In this document: piece by piece, positions 57,497-64,000 of the stretch
How positions within the stretch are numbered: position 1 is the first letter of the stretch
Layout of the letters: each line of letters begins with the position of its first letter
Source of the DNA: Brenneria sp. hezel4-2-4
GTDB lineage: Bacteria; Pseudomonadota; Gammaproteobacteria; Enterobacterales; Enterobacteriaceae
Reading direction: 5' to 3'
Length of the DNA stretch: 64,000 bases
NCBI RefSeq assembly: GCF_013155275.1
Contig: NZ_JABJXS010000003.1
Location: forward strand, 496,001-560,000
The notes under the pieces: generated by a model
What the model was told of the DNA's origin: nothing
The model's database searches: none
Seen by the model: the letters and a program-made list of their open reading frames with translations, nothing else
Translations under genes and position numbers: made by a program

Positions 57497-58903
57497 ATGT
57501 CCAAACAGCAAATTGGCGTTGTTGGTATGGCGGTGATGGGGCGCAATCTGGCGCTGAATATCGAAAGCCGTGGCTATAGCGTTTCCATTTTTAACCGTTC
57601 TTCAGACAAAACTGACGAAGTGATTGCAGAAAATCCGGGTAAACAATTGGTGCCTTGTTATACCGTTGAAGAGTTCGTCGGCTCCCTGGAAAAACCGCGT
57701 CGGATTCTCCTGATGGTTAAAGCTGGAGAAGCGACCGATAAAACCATTGAGTCTCTGAAGCCGTACCTGGATAAGGGCGATATCCTGATTGACGGTGGCA
57801 ACACCTATTATAAAGACACGATCCGTCGTAATCGCGAGCTGTCCGAGCAAGGGTTCAATTTCATCGGCACCGGCGTTTCCGGCGGTGAAGAGGGCGCGCT
57901 GAAAGGGCCTTCCATCATGCCTGGCGGTCAGAAAGAAGCGTATGAGCTGGTTGCGCCGATTCTGGAAAAAATCGCCGCTCGCGCCGAAGGTGAAGCCTGT
58001 GTCGCCTATATCGGCGCCGATGGCGCCGGTCACTATGTAAAAATGGTGCACAACGGTATTGAATACGGCGATATGCAACTGATTGCCGAGGCCTATGCGC
58101 TGTTGAAGCAGGCCCTGAGTCTGGGTAATGAAGAGCTGGCCGCCACTTTCTCCGAGTGGAATAAAGGCGAACTGAGCAGCTATCTGATCGAAATTACCGC
58201 CGACATCTTCACCAAGAAAGATGAAGACGGTAAATACCTGGTGGATGTGATTCTGGATGAAGCGGCGAACAAAGGCACCGGTAAGTGGACCAGCCAAAGT
58301 TCGCTGGATCTGGGCGAACCGCTGTCGTTGATCACTGAATCCGTGTTTGCCCGTTACCTGTCATCGCTGAAAGCGCAACGCGTCGCCGCCTCCAAAGTGC
58401 TGAGCGGGCCGAAGGCTAAACCGTTCGATGGCGATAAAGCGGAATTCGTTGAGAAAGTTCGCCGGGCGCTGTATCTGGGGAAAATTGTCTCTTATGCGCA
58501 GGGCTTCTCTCAGTTGAAAGCGGCATCTGAAGAAAACAACTGGGATCTTAACTACGGTGAGATCGCCAAAATTTTCCGTGCGGGTTGCATTATTCGCGCC
58601 CAGTTCCTGCAAACCATCACCGATGCCTACGCACAGCAAGCGGATATCGCCAACCTGCTGTTGGCGCCGTATTTCAAGCAGGTTGCCGACGAGTACCAGC
58701 AGGCGCTGCGCGATGTGGTGGCGTATGCCGTTCAGCATGGTATCCCGACGCCGACCTTCTCTGCCGCTATCGCTTATTACGATAGCTACCGTTCCGCGGT
58801 ATTACCCGCTAACCTGATTCAGGCGCAGCGCGATTACTTCGGCGCGCACACTTATAAACGTACCGACAAAGAAGGGGTATTCCATACCGAATGGTTGGAA
58901 TAA
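57497..58903 (+). CDS. gnd: 6-phosphogluconate dehydrogenase (decarboxylating)
   Basis: A 468-residue enzyme, the same length as E. coli Gnd. The NADP-binding loop is [15 protein letters not shown] near the N-terminus. [19 protein letters not shown] and [15 protein letters not shown] hold the catalytic Lys and substrate contacts, and the C-terminal tail ends FHTEWLE. It oxidises 6-phosphogluconate to ribulose-5-phosphate. The ATG at 57497 follows CAGGAG; an upstream ATG at 57425 would add an unsupported N-terminus. It commonly lies beside O-antigen/capsule loci, but here three other genes separate it from galF. Confidence 0.97.
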   Translation: MSKQQIGVVGMAVMGRNLALNIESRGYSVSIFNRSSDKTDEVIAENPGKQLVPCYTVEEFVGSLEKPRRILLMVKAGEATDKTIESLKPYLDKGDILIDGGNTYYKDTIRRNRELSEQGFNFIGTGVSGGEEGALKGPSIMPGGQKEAYELVAPILEKIAARAEGEACVAYIGADGAGHYVKMVHNGIEYGDMQLIAEAYALLKQALSLGNEELAATFSEWNKGELSSYLIEITADIFTKKDEDGKYLVDVILDEAANKGTGKWTSQSSLDLGEPLSLITESVFARYLSSLKAQRVAASKVLSGPKAKPFDGDKAEFVEKVRRALYLGKIVSYAQGFSQLKAASEENNWDLNYGEIAKIFRAGCIIRAQFLQTITDAYAQQADIANLLLAPYFKQVADEYQQALRDVVAYAVQHGIPTPTFSAAIAYYDSYRSAVLPANLIQAQRDYFGAHTYKRTDKEGVFHTEWLE

Positions 58904-58927
58904 GTTGTTACGGATAAGCCTCTGAGC

Positions 58928-58964
58928 AAAAAACGCCAGCGATTCAAACCCGCTGGCGTTTTTT
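58928..58964 (+). terminator. Intrinsic terminator of gnd
   Basis: AAAAAACGCCAGCG pairs with CGCTGGCGTTTTTT around a nine-base loop, 24 bases after the gnd stop. The following 210 bases up to the next gene hold no recognised gene. Confidence 0.93.
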
Positions 58965-59180
58965 GTCACGTGATAATATAGCTACGGCACGGGCAGAACA
59001 AAGGGTACGTGTCCCGCAAAGTTCCCAATATTTAACCCCCATCTTCCCGGTACTGTTGCCTATAGAAGTGATATCCGGCTGATTAAGTGTGGCCGGTCTA
59101 AAAGCCCGCAAGGTGCGGACTCCGCATTCATTCCCAGGCATCCATGCACAGGGAGAGAATGTCTCCATCCGACTTTTTCG

Positions 59181-59576
59181 TCAGGAGTGAGCAAGCACCT
59201 TCATTTTTTCAAACTGCTGCCGAATGGGGGCGGTATCGTAGATGATGGTGATGGATTCAAACACCGGTTTATCTTTATTGATCCTGAATACATCAACACA
59301 TTCGAAATTGACTACTTCGTCGTTGGCGAAAGTCCATTTATAATTAAAATGTAGAGCGATAGTATTACTGCTGCTCGACGTATTGAATACGTTTAACAGC
59401 GTGGTATCAGAACGGCTGGTATCATTGAAAAGTTCGTAATAAAAATCACTCACTTTGCAGGAACCATACAGCGGAGACTGAACCACTGCATCTGGAGTGA
59501 ACAGGCTCAGGACGGACTGAAGATCACCTGCATTCAGAGCGTTCAAATAGTCCGAACAAAGTTGCTGAGAAGACAT
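59181..59576 (-). CDS. SnoaL/NTF2-like small protein
   Basis: A 131-residue protein with the cone-shaped NTF2-like pattern: an N-terminal helix pair (CSDYLNALNAGDLQSVLSLFTPDAVVQSP) followed by beta strands (NTIALHFNYKWTFANDEVVNFECVDVFRIN). The family binds or isomerises small hydrophobic molecules, and this member has no obvious catalytic residue set. It lies downstream of the LysR regulator and permease on the same strand, 91 bases after the LysR gene, so it may belong to their regulon. Substrate unknown. Confidence 0.68.
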   Translation of the reverse strand: MSSQQLCSDYLNALNAGDLQSVLSLFTPDAVVQSPLYGSCKVSDFYYELFNDTSRSDTTLLNVFNTSSSSNTIALHFNYKWTFANDEVVNFECVDVFRINKDKPVFESITIIYDTAPIRQQFEKMKVLAHS

Positions 59577-59667
59577 AATACCTCCAAATAAAAATGTGTG
59601 GAGATTATACTCTATAAAACAATACGCATGAGCAATGGATAGTTATTCATACCCCCGCCAAATTTAT

Positions 59668-60555
59668 TCATAAATACGATAAATTTTTTATTTCATTAAC
59701 CAATAAGGTGATTTTTTTATCCTGTCTATTTCGTTCTGGAATATTAATGTAGTAATTTTTCCCCGTTTTAATACTGTTTGGGAAGGGGAAGATTAGTTTA
59801 TTATTTTGTACTCTTGATGTTGCCATTAGAGGGTCTGTCAGGACCAGTCCGACACCTATTTCTGCGGCGGACATACTTATTTCTAAGGTGTCAAAAGTGA
59901 CGGTATTCATATCTGTCAGGAATGGCAAGCCATTATCTCGCAGCCAATGAGACCAGTTATGCATTGATTTATCCGATTTAATTAAACAAAGCTTTGAAAT
60001 TTCTTCCGCATCGGCATTAATTTGATGACCGATCGCCGGTGTGCATGCCATGTTCAATGTTTCTGAAAATAACTCAATGGCAATAAAAGAAGGGAGCCCC
60101 TGTTCACCTCGGGTAATTATTACATCAATGGTATCACCCGGTTCTGACTCCTGTTTTTGTAAATCGTCAAACGATGTGTCAATCTTTAAATATTCATCGG
60201 CGATGACTGAGCGCAACCGTTGATAATTTGGCATCAGCAGGTTTATCGCAAACGTGGAAGGCGAACGAATGATAAAGGTTCTTTTATTCTTCTTTACAGA
60301 AAAATTCAGGTATTCCGCCATTTCAAGGATCTGTTTGCACGTTTCCACGAAACGCTCTCCGTCCGGCGTGAGAACCATGCCACTGAGGGAGCGCTCAAAA
60401 ATCGTCAGACCGTACATTTCTTCTATTTGTTTAATTTGTCTGCTGACAGCGCCTTGCGTTTTATGTAAAAAAAGGGCAGTTTTGCTAATGCTGCAAAATT
60501 TCGAGCAGATGACAACTGCATGGATCGCATTCAAATTGGGGATATGTTTTAACAT
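59668..60555 (-). CDS. LysR-family transcription regulator
   Basis: A 295-residue regulator. The N-terminal winged HTH (about 5-65) includes SISKTALFLHKTQGAVSRQIKQIEEMYGLTIFER. The rest follows the two-lobed effector-binding fold. The protein is AT-rich at codon level compared with the housekeeping genes. It lies 123 bases downstream of the amino-acid permease gene on the same strand, not divergent as LysR genes often are. Its effector is unknown; control of the permease and the NTF2-like gene is plausible. Confidence 0.88.
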   Translation of the reverse strand: MLKHIPNLNAIHAVVICSKFCSISKTALFLHKTQGAVSRQIKQIEEMYGLTIFERSLSGMVLTPDGERFVETCKQILEMAEYLNFSVKKNKRTFIIRSPSTFAINLLMPNYQRLRSVIADEYLKIDTSFDDLQKQESEPGDTIDVIITRGEQGLPSFIAIELFSETLNMACTPAIGHQINADAEEISKLCLIKSDKSMHNWSHWLRDNGLPFLTDMNTVTFDTLEISMSAAEIGVGLVLTDPLMATSRVQNNKLIFPFPNSIKTGKNYYINIPERNRQDKKITLLVNEIKNLSYL

Positions 60556-60678
60556 TATAATGAAAGATCACCGCTAAAACGTAAACTTTAGAGTAGAAAC
60601 CGAATCATGTAAACGTCCATAAAAAATAGACTATTCGGACGTGCACGCATGTGCGCCGGAGCGCACATGTAGTGTATT

Positions 60679-62079
60679 TTATGAAGTGTGTCGTTTTTTG
60701 CTCAACCAGAAAATAGTTAGCAATGAAAACCATATAATACCGACTACCCCGGCAATTCTGGTATCACTGGACACCAGGATCAGAACGAACAGGAACGCGA
60801 TAGATACAGCGCAGACCAAACCTGAAACAGGGTACAAAGGCAATCTGAAAGTCAGGTTGTCAAACTTTCTTTTTCTACGATAACGGAAATGAGATGCAAT
60901 GATAATACCCCAGATCCACAGTAACATAACCAGTACGCCAGTCATCAGATAGCCAAATATTTTATCCGGGACAAGATAGTTAAGCAGGACACCGGTTAGC
61001 ATGGCTATAAATGATACACCCAACGCTTTTGCCGGGATCCTGTTATTATTTAGTTTACTCAGGCTAACTGGTGCATTACCACGCAGAGATAATGTATATA
61101 ACATGCGTGTTGTGGCATAAAGACCGCTGTTACATGAAGAAGCGAGAGAAGAGATCACCACCATTGTCATGATGCTGGCAGCCGCCTGTAAGCCTATTTT
61201 CTCAAAAGATAAGATGAAAGGACTTTCATTGGGGCGAACTTCAGTCCAGGGGAATAAAGACATAATGATAAATATTGAACCAATATAAAACACCAGAATC
61301 CTGACAGGAAGGGCATTTATCGCCTTTGGAATATTTATTCCAGCCTGCTTGGTTTCAGATGCCATTAATCCGACGATTTCAATCCCGCCAAAAGAAAAAA
61401 CGGCAATGGGTAACACCATCAAGAACCCATGTAATCCGGATGCAAAAAAATCCCCATGAGAAAACACGTTACTGAAGGACACATTTTCTGAACTGTCAGC
61501 CATAAATAGAATATAGATACTCCCGCCAACGATCAGAGCAATAATAGCGACGATCTTGATTGATGCCAGCCAGAATTCAGTTTCACCAAAGTATCGAACA
61601 TTAAAAAAATTCAGTGTAACGAGAAGTGACAGGACAATCAGGCCAGGTACCCATTGTGGCAAGTCGGGATACCAGAAATTAAACAGCATGCCGATAGCGG
61701 TAATTTCCGCAATGCCAACTAGAACCCAGTTCATCCAGTAGGTCCACCCGGTGACGTATCCTGCCCAGGGGCCAATAAATTCCGTTGCGAAATCTGAAAA
61801 GTTTTTGAGATTTAGGTTATTGACAAGCAACTCTCCCATTGCGCGGGAAATAATAAAAACAAAAAGGCCTGAAATAGCGTAAGCAAGTAAGAGACTGGGA
61901 CCCGCGATTGAAATTGCCGCGCCTGACCCCATAAATAAACCAGCTCCAATAGCCCCACCGAGCGATAAAAGCATAATGTGTCTGTATGATAAGCCCTGAG
62001 CTAATTCAGGGGGACTTTCTTCAGCAACATCATTTAAAAATTTCACTTTATTACTAATAATTATTTTTGGGTTTGTCAT
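60679..62079 (-). CDS. APC-family amino-acid permease
   Basis: A 466-residue membrane protein with about 12 helices and the amino-acid permease signature near the N-terminus (GLSYRHIMLLSLGGAIGAGLFMGSGAAISIAGP), plus VFSFGGIEIVGLMASET in helix 6. It resembles the AAT subgroup (CycA, ProY, GabP, AroP). The exact substrate cannot be told from sequence; the pattern is nearest to the D-alanine/glycine and proline permeases. An inverted repeat about 100 bases upstream may be its operator. The LysR and NTF2-like genes follow. Confidence 0.88.
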   Translation of the reverse strand: MTNPKIIISNKVKFLNDVAEESPPELAQGLSYRHIMLLSLGGAIGAGLFMGSGAAISIAGPSLLLAYAISGLFVFIISRAMGELLVNNLNLKNFSDFATEFIGPWAGYVTGWTYWMNWVLVGIAEITAIGMLFNFWYPDLPQWVPGLIVLSLLVTLNFFNVRYFGETEFWLASIKIVAIIALIVGGSIYILFMADSSENVSFSNVFSHGDFFASGLHGFLMVLPIAVFSFGGIEIVGLMASETKQAGINIPKAINALPVRILVFYIGSIFIIMSLFPWTEVRPNESPFILSFEKIGLQAAASIMTMVVISSLASSCNSGLYATTRMLYTLSLRGNAPVSLSKLNNNRIPAKALGVSFIAMLTGVLLNYLVPDKIFGYLMTGVLVMLLWIWGIIIASHFRYRRKRKFDNLTFRLPLYPVSGLVCAVSIAFLFVLILVSSDTRIAGVVGIIWFSLLTIFWLSKKRHTS

Positions 62080-62476
62080 AAAATCTTTCCCGAGTGTAGC
62101 CTTAAGATTTTATGATGTTCTGATAGCAATGCTAAAGCCGTCAATTGATAAGTTTTTCCCTGGAAGGTAAGTTTTATCAACGATATATAAATCACTTATA
62201 TTATCGTTGAAACAGCCTCTCCGATAAATGGAATAATGATGCTGTTTATTAACAAGATTGAATACCTGTCAGGGAAAGTTGCAGCGTAGGACGGCCATCC
62301 TGTTCGCCCCCTCAGTCCGTTGCTGAGCAATATTTTTATGATTTTTTTGTGCAAAGAATAAGTAAGCGAGTGTAACCAAGGATTTATAAGGATCTTTTCA
62401 GGAAGATTCCGCATTGTTTGCCGATTCGCTCCCCTCTATGCTTCGCCTGTGAAGTCCCATTAATACAGAGGTAAAC
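62080..62476. other. Intergenic region between the permease and lipoprotein genes
   Basis: About 400 bases with no gene I can support. It contains the inverted repeat at 62177-62210 and a short minus-strand reading frame (62196-62414) that looks like no known family and is probably chance. The rest is AT-rich spacer with a GAGGTAAAC ribosome site before the lipoprotein. Confidence 0.5.
62177..62210. promoter_or_regulatory. Long near-perfect palindrome upstream of the permease gene
   Basis: TCAACGATATATAA and TTATATTATCGTTGA are inverted arms around a five-base ATCAC centre, with one extra T in the right arm. The outer nine bases (TCAACGATA / TATCGTTGA) are perfect. It lies 98 bases upstream of the permease start. 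Operator or DNA cruciform; the binding protein is unknown, possibly the nearby LysR regulator. Confidence 0.5.
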
Positions 62477-62638
62477 ATGAGTCGTATTTTTAAAATCATC
62501 GGGGTGATTACATTAGTTACCGCATTAAGCGGTTGTCTGTTTCCGCCTCCGGGCGGCGGTCATGGCGGCGGTGGTGGCGGTGGCGGCCCACACGGTGGCT
62601 TCCAGGGAATGCATGGCGGCCAGCCGGGCCCGCGTTAA
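62477..62638 (+). CDS. Small glycine/histidine-rich lipoprotein
   Basis: A 53-residue protein. The first 19 residues are a lipoprotein signal with lipobox ALSGC (Cys20). The mature part is only 34 residues, with a run of eight glycines (residues 30-37, after His29) and further Gly, His, Pro and Met. The ATG at 62477 follows GAGGTAAAC, and a terminator lies 30 bases after the stop, so it is a complete single-gene unit. Function unknown; such low-complexity tails are sometimes metal-binding. Not recognised by name. Confidence 0.72.
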   Translation: MSRIFKIIGVITLVTALSGCLFPPPGGGHGGGGGGGGPHGGFQGMHGGQPGPR

Positions 62639-62667
62639 TTTCCATCCGCAATGACATTTATCTTTTC

Positions 62668-62692
62668 ACAGGCAGGTTTCCCTGCCTGTTTC
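62668..62692 (+). terminator. Intrinsic terminator after the small lipoprotein gene
   Basis: ACAGGCAGG and CCTGCCTGT form a 9-bp stem with a TTTC loop, followed by TTCG. It lies 30 bases after the lipoprotein stop and 17 bases from the convergent pduX stop, so it may serve both genes. Confidence 0.8.
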
Positions 62693-62708
62693 GATTATTA
62701 GCACATTT

Positions 62709-63569
62709 TTACCGCACGCCACCGGCGATCATCGGCAGCAGATACTGATTAGGGTAATGCCGCAATATTCCTTTTTGATGTAGCTGTCGGCTTAGTTTTT
62801 CCACATCATGATGATGACGATCCAGCAATAGCCCTACCACGCTGCCGCTGTGCGCCACGTTCAAACCATAAATGCCGCTGCTTTCAACCAGGTCGAGCAG
62901 ATCGATAAAGGCCGGCTTGACCAGCATATGCTGACTGGCGCGGGCGCTGAGGGTGCAGGCTTCTCCCAGCTTGACGGGATCCCCGGTTTTCGCCGCCGCG
63001 CGGAACAAGCGCCAGGCGCGTTCCAGCGCATCGGCGTTGTCCAGTAATGCCTGCCGACGGTCGAGGCGATGGTAATCCGCTGTGTTCAGGGTTTGCGGAC
63101 TTTCCAGCAGTAAAATATCCATCGTTGGCTGCCAGTCGCAGGAAATCGTTGTACCGGCGGTTTGATGATCAAATAGCGTGAGTTGACGAAACAGGGTGCT
63201 GTCGGTGGGTTCCAGTTGAACACAGAGTGCGGCAAGCGCGGCTTCATCCAGCGTTGCGCCAAGATGGCGGGCGGTAGCCTGCGCGGTGGCGGCAATATCC
63301 GCGGTGCTGCTGGCCATCCCTTTGGCGACCGGGATGGTGGAGGTGAAGTCAATGTGCAGGCCATAAGCGGTATCCGGCGGCAGCCCGAAGTGCGCGACCA
63401 CGGTTTCCAGCATCCGCCGCATCTGCGGACGTTCGGTTACGCCGGGTTGCCCATCCGTCACCGAGACCTCGCTGAACCAGTCCACCGGGCAGGAGATCAG
63501 CTTCTCACCGCCCAGAATCCATCCCTGAAGCAGTTCGCCGCAGGAGGCGGGACAGCGGGCGTCAGCCAT
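62709..63569 (-). CDS. pduX: L-threonine kinase of cobalamin side-chain synthesis
   Basis: A 286-residue GHMP-family kinase. The start MADARCPASCGELLQGWI and the ATP-binding PVAKGMASSTADIAAT (near 84-99) match PduX. It phosphorylates L-threonine to L-threonine-O-3-phosphate, which CobD then decarboxylates to aminopropanol phosphate for the corrin ring. The ATG at 63569 overlaps the cobD stop by eight bases; an earlier ATG at 63596 would lie inside cobD and lengthen the protein past its homologues. It is convergent with the small lipoprotein gene. Confidence 0.9.
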   Translation of the reverse strand: MADARCPASCGELLQGWILGGEKLISCPVDWFSEVSVTDGQPGVTERPQMRRMLETVVAHFGLPPDTAYGLHIDFTSTIPVAKGMASSTADIAATAQATARHLGATLDEAALAALCVQLEPTDSTLFRQLTLFDHQTAGTTISCDWQPTMDILLLESPQTLNTADYHRLDRRQALLDNADALERAWRLFRAAAKTGDPVKLGEACTLSARASQHMLVKPAFIDLLDLVESSGIYGLNVAHSGSVVGLLLDRHHHDVEKLSRQLHQKGILRHYPNQYLLPMIAGGVR

Positions 63570-64000
63570 GACCGAATACCTGATGCAGCGCGGCAACTAA
63601 CCGCTGGTTATCCGCCTCGCTTTTGATGGCGACCCGGTAATCGTTGGCGGTGAGGCCGGGGTAATTGGCGCAGGCGCGGATAAGAATGCGTTGTTCCAGC
63701 AACGCTTGCTGGAGATCGGTTTGCGGGCGTAGGCAGCGCAGGAAAATATAGTTGGCTGTCGGTTGCCAGACCTGTAATTCCGGCATGGCGGCCAGCGCCT
63801 GATAAAGCCAGCGTCGTGCCTGATAAAGCCAGCGGTGAGTGGCGTCGATATAAGCCCGATCGTCCAGCATGATTTCACCGGCCAGCGCCGCGAACGCGTT
63901 AATCGTCCAGGGTTCCCGCGACTGCTTCATGGCCCGGATAGCCGCCCGATCGGCGCTGACCAAATAGCCGAGGCGCAGACCGGGGATGGCGAAAAATTTG
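63562..64000 (-). CDS. cobD: L-threonine-O-3-phosphate decarboxylase, N-terminus cut by window edge
   Basis: The last 145 or so residues are present. The window edge falls just before KFFAIPGLRLGY, where Lys is the expected PLP-binding residue of this class I/II aminotransferase-fold enzyme. The C-terminal IRACANYPGLTANDYRVAIKSEADNQRLVAAL is collinear with Salmonella CobD. It decarboxylates threonine phosphate to (R)-1-amino-2-propanol phosphate. A 17-base direct repeat (63797-63813 and 63818-63834) encodes RWLYQA twice without changing the family length. It is coupled to pduX by an eight-base overlap. Confidence 0.9.
   Translation of the reverse strand, partial: KFFAIPGLRLGYLVSADRAAIRAMKQSREPWTINAFAALAGEIMLDDRAYIDATHRWLYQARRWLYQALAAMPELQVWQPTANYIFLRCLRPQTDLQQALLEQRILIRACANYPGLTANDYRVAIKSEADNQRLVAALHQVFGHG

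Noticed and set aside
57602-58297. Minus-strand 231-codon reading frame
   Set aside because: It is antisense to gnd, one of the best conserved genes in the window.
58944-59168. Minus-strand 74-codon frame after gnd, considered as an IS remnant
   Set aside because: It overlaps the gnd terminator and shows no transposase motif or terminal repeats.
1-64000. CRISPR arrays, tRNA and rRNA genes
   Set aside because: No regularly spaced repeats, cloverleaf-like sequences or rRNA segments were noticed by reading; a dedicated scan would be needed to exclude them fully.

Overview
The window looks like chromosomal DNA of a plant-associated member of the Enterobacterales, most likely Pectobacteriaceae (Brenneria/Pectobacterium/Dickeya/Lonsdalea type); the genus cannot be fixed from the sequence alone. 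The housekeeping proteins are close to E. coli K-12 proteins, and the order gal - modF - modE - acrZ - modABC - ybhA - pgl, then metG - apbC - udk - dcd - asmA - yegH - capsule locus - galF - gnd, follows the enteric backbone. Between these blocks lie lineage-specific insertions.

Layout. 1-1517 (minus): the end of a copper/silver efflux operon (His-rich protein, CusF-like chaperone, CusC/TolC-like outer-membrane protein). 1650-3740 (minus): galE-galM with galT and galK absent. 3900-9325: molybdate regulation and uptake (modF, modE, modABC with a ModE operator) and the AcrB partner acrZ. 9468-12488: glk, ybhA, pgl. 12489-15240: an accessory pair, a LVIVD-repeat protein and an orphan periplasmic sugar-binding protein, next to a structured repeat and a sequence nearly identical to a Tn5 transposon end. 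15526-20110 (minus): respiratory formate dehydrogenase fdnGHI, in which the usual selenocysteine is an ordinary cysteine. 20394-28978: metG, apbC, udk, dcd, asmA, a decayed Rpn-family gene, and yegH.

29652-52526: a Wzx/Wzy-type surface polysaccharide locus headed by a JUMPstart/ops element (RfaH control). A WecA-like enzyme starts the lipid-linked unit; wza-wzb-wzc form the export and copy-control system; rmlBADC make dTDP-L-rhamnose; a sugar epimerase with a Cys4 knuckle may convert it further. A tightly coupled trio (metal-dependent pyruvate-type aldolase fused to a sialyltransferase-like domain, HAD phosphatase, KdsB-like cytidylyltransferase) looks like a route to a CMP-activated 3-deoxy-ulosonic acid, and a nearby glycosyltransferase has the His-Pro motif typical of CMP-sugar users. 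Wzx, Wzy, rhamnosyltransferase-like enzymes and an acetyltransferase complete the set. The last gene is a phage-tailspike-like beta-helix protein, probably a polymer-processing enzyme of the AmsF/WceF kind. A twin-arginine signal-like reading frame overlaps its start, with a correctly phased -1 slippery heptamer.

52743-64000: galF, an omptin outer-membrane protease, and an unusual fusion of an M20 peptidase-like domain that has lost key catalytic residues to a LuxR-type DNA-binding domain. Then come gnd, a small NTF2-like protein, a LysR regulator, an amino-acid permease, a tiny glycine-rich lipoprotein, and pduX-cobD of cobalamin side-chain synthesis (cobD cut by the window edge). No tRNA, rRNA, CRISPR array or complete insertion sequence was recognised.
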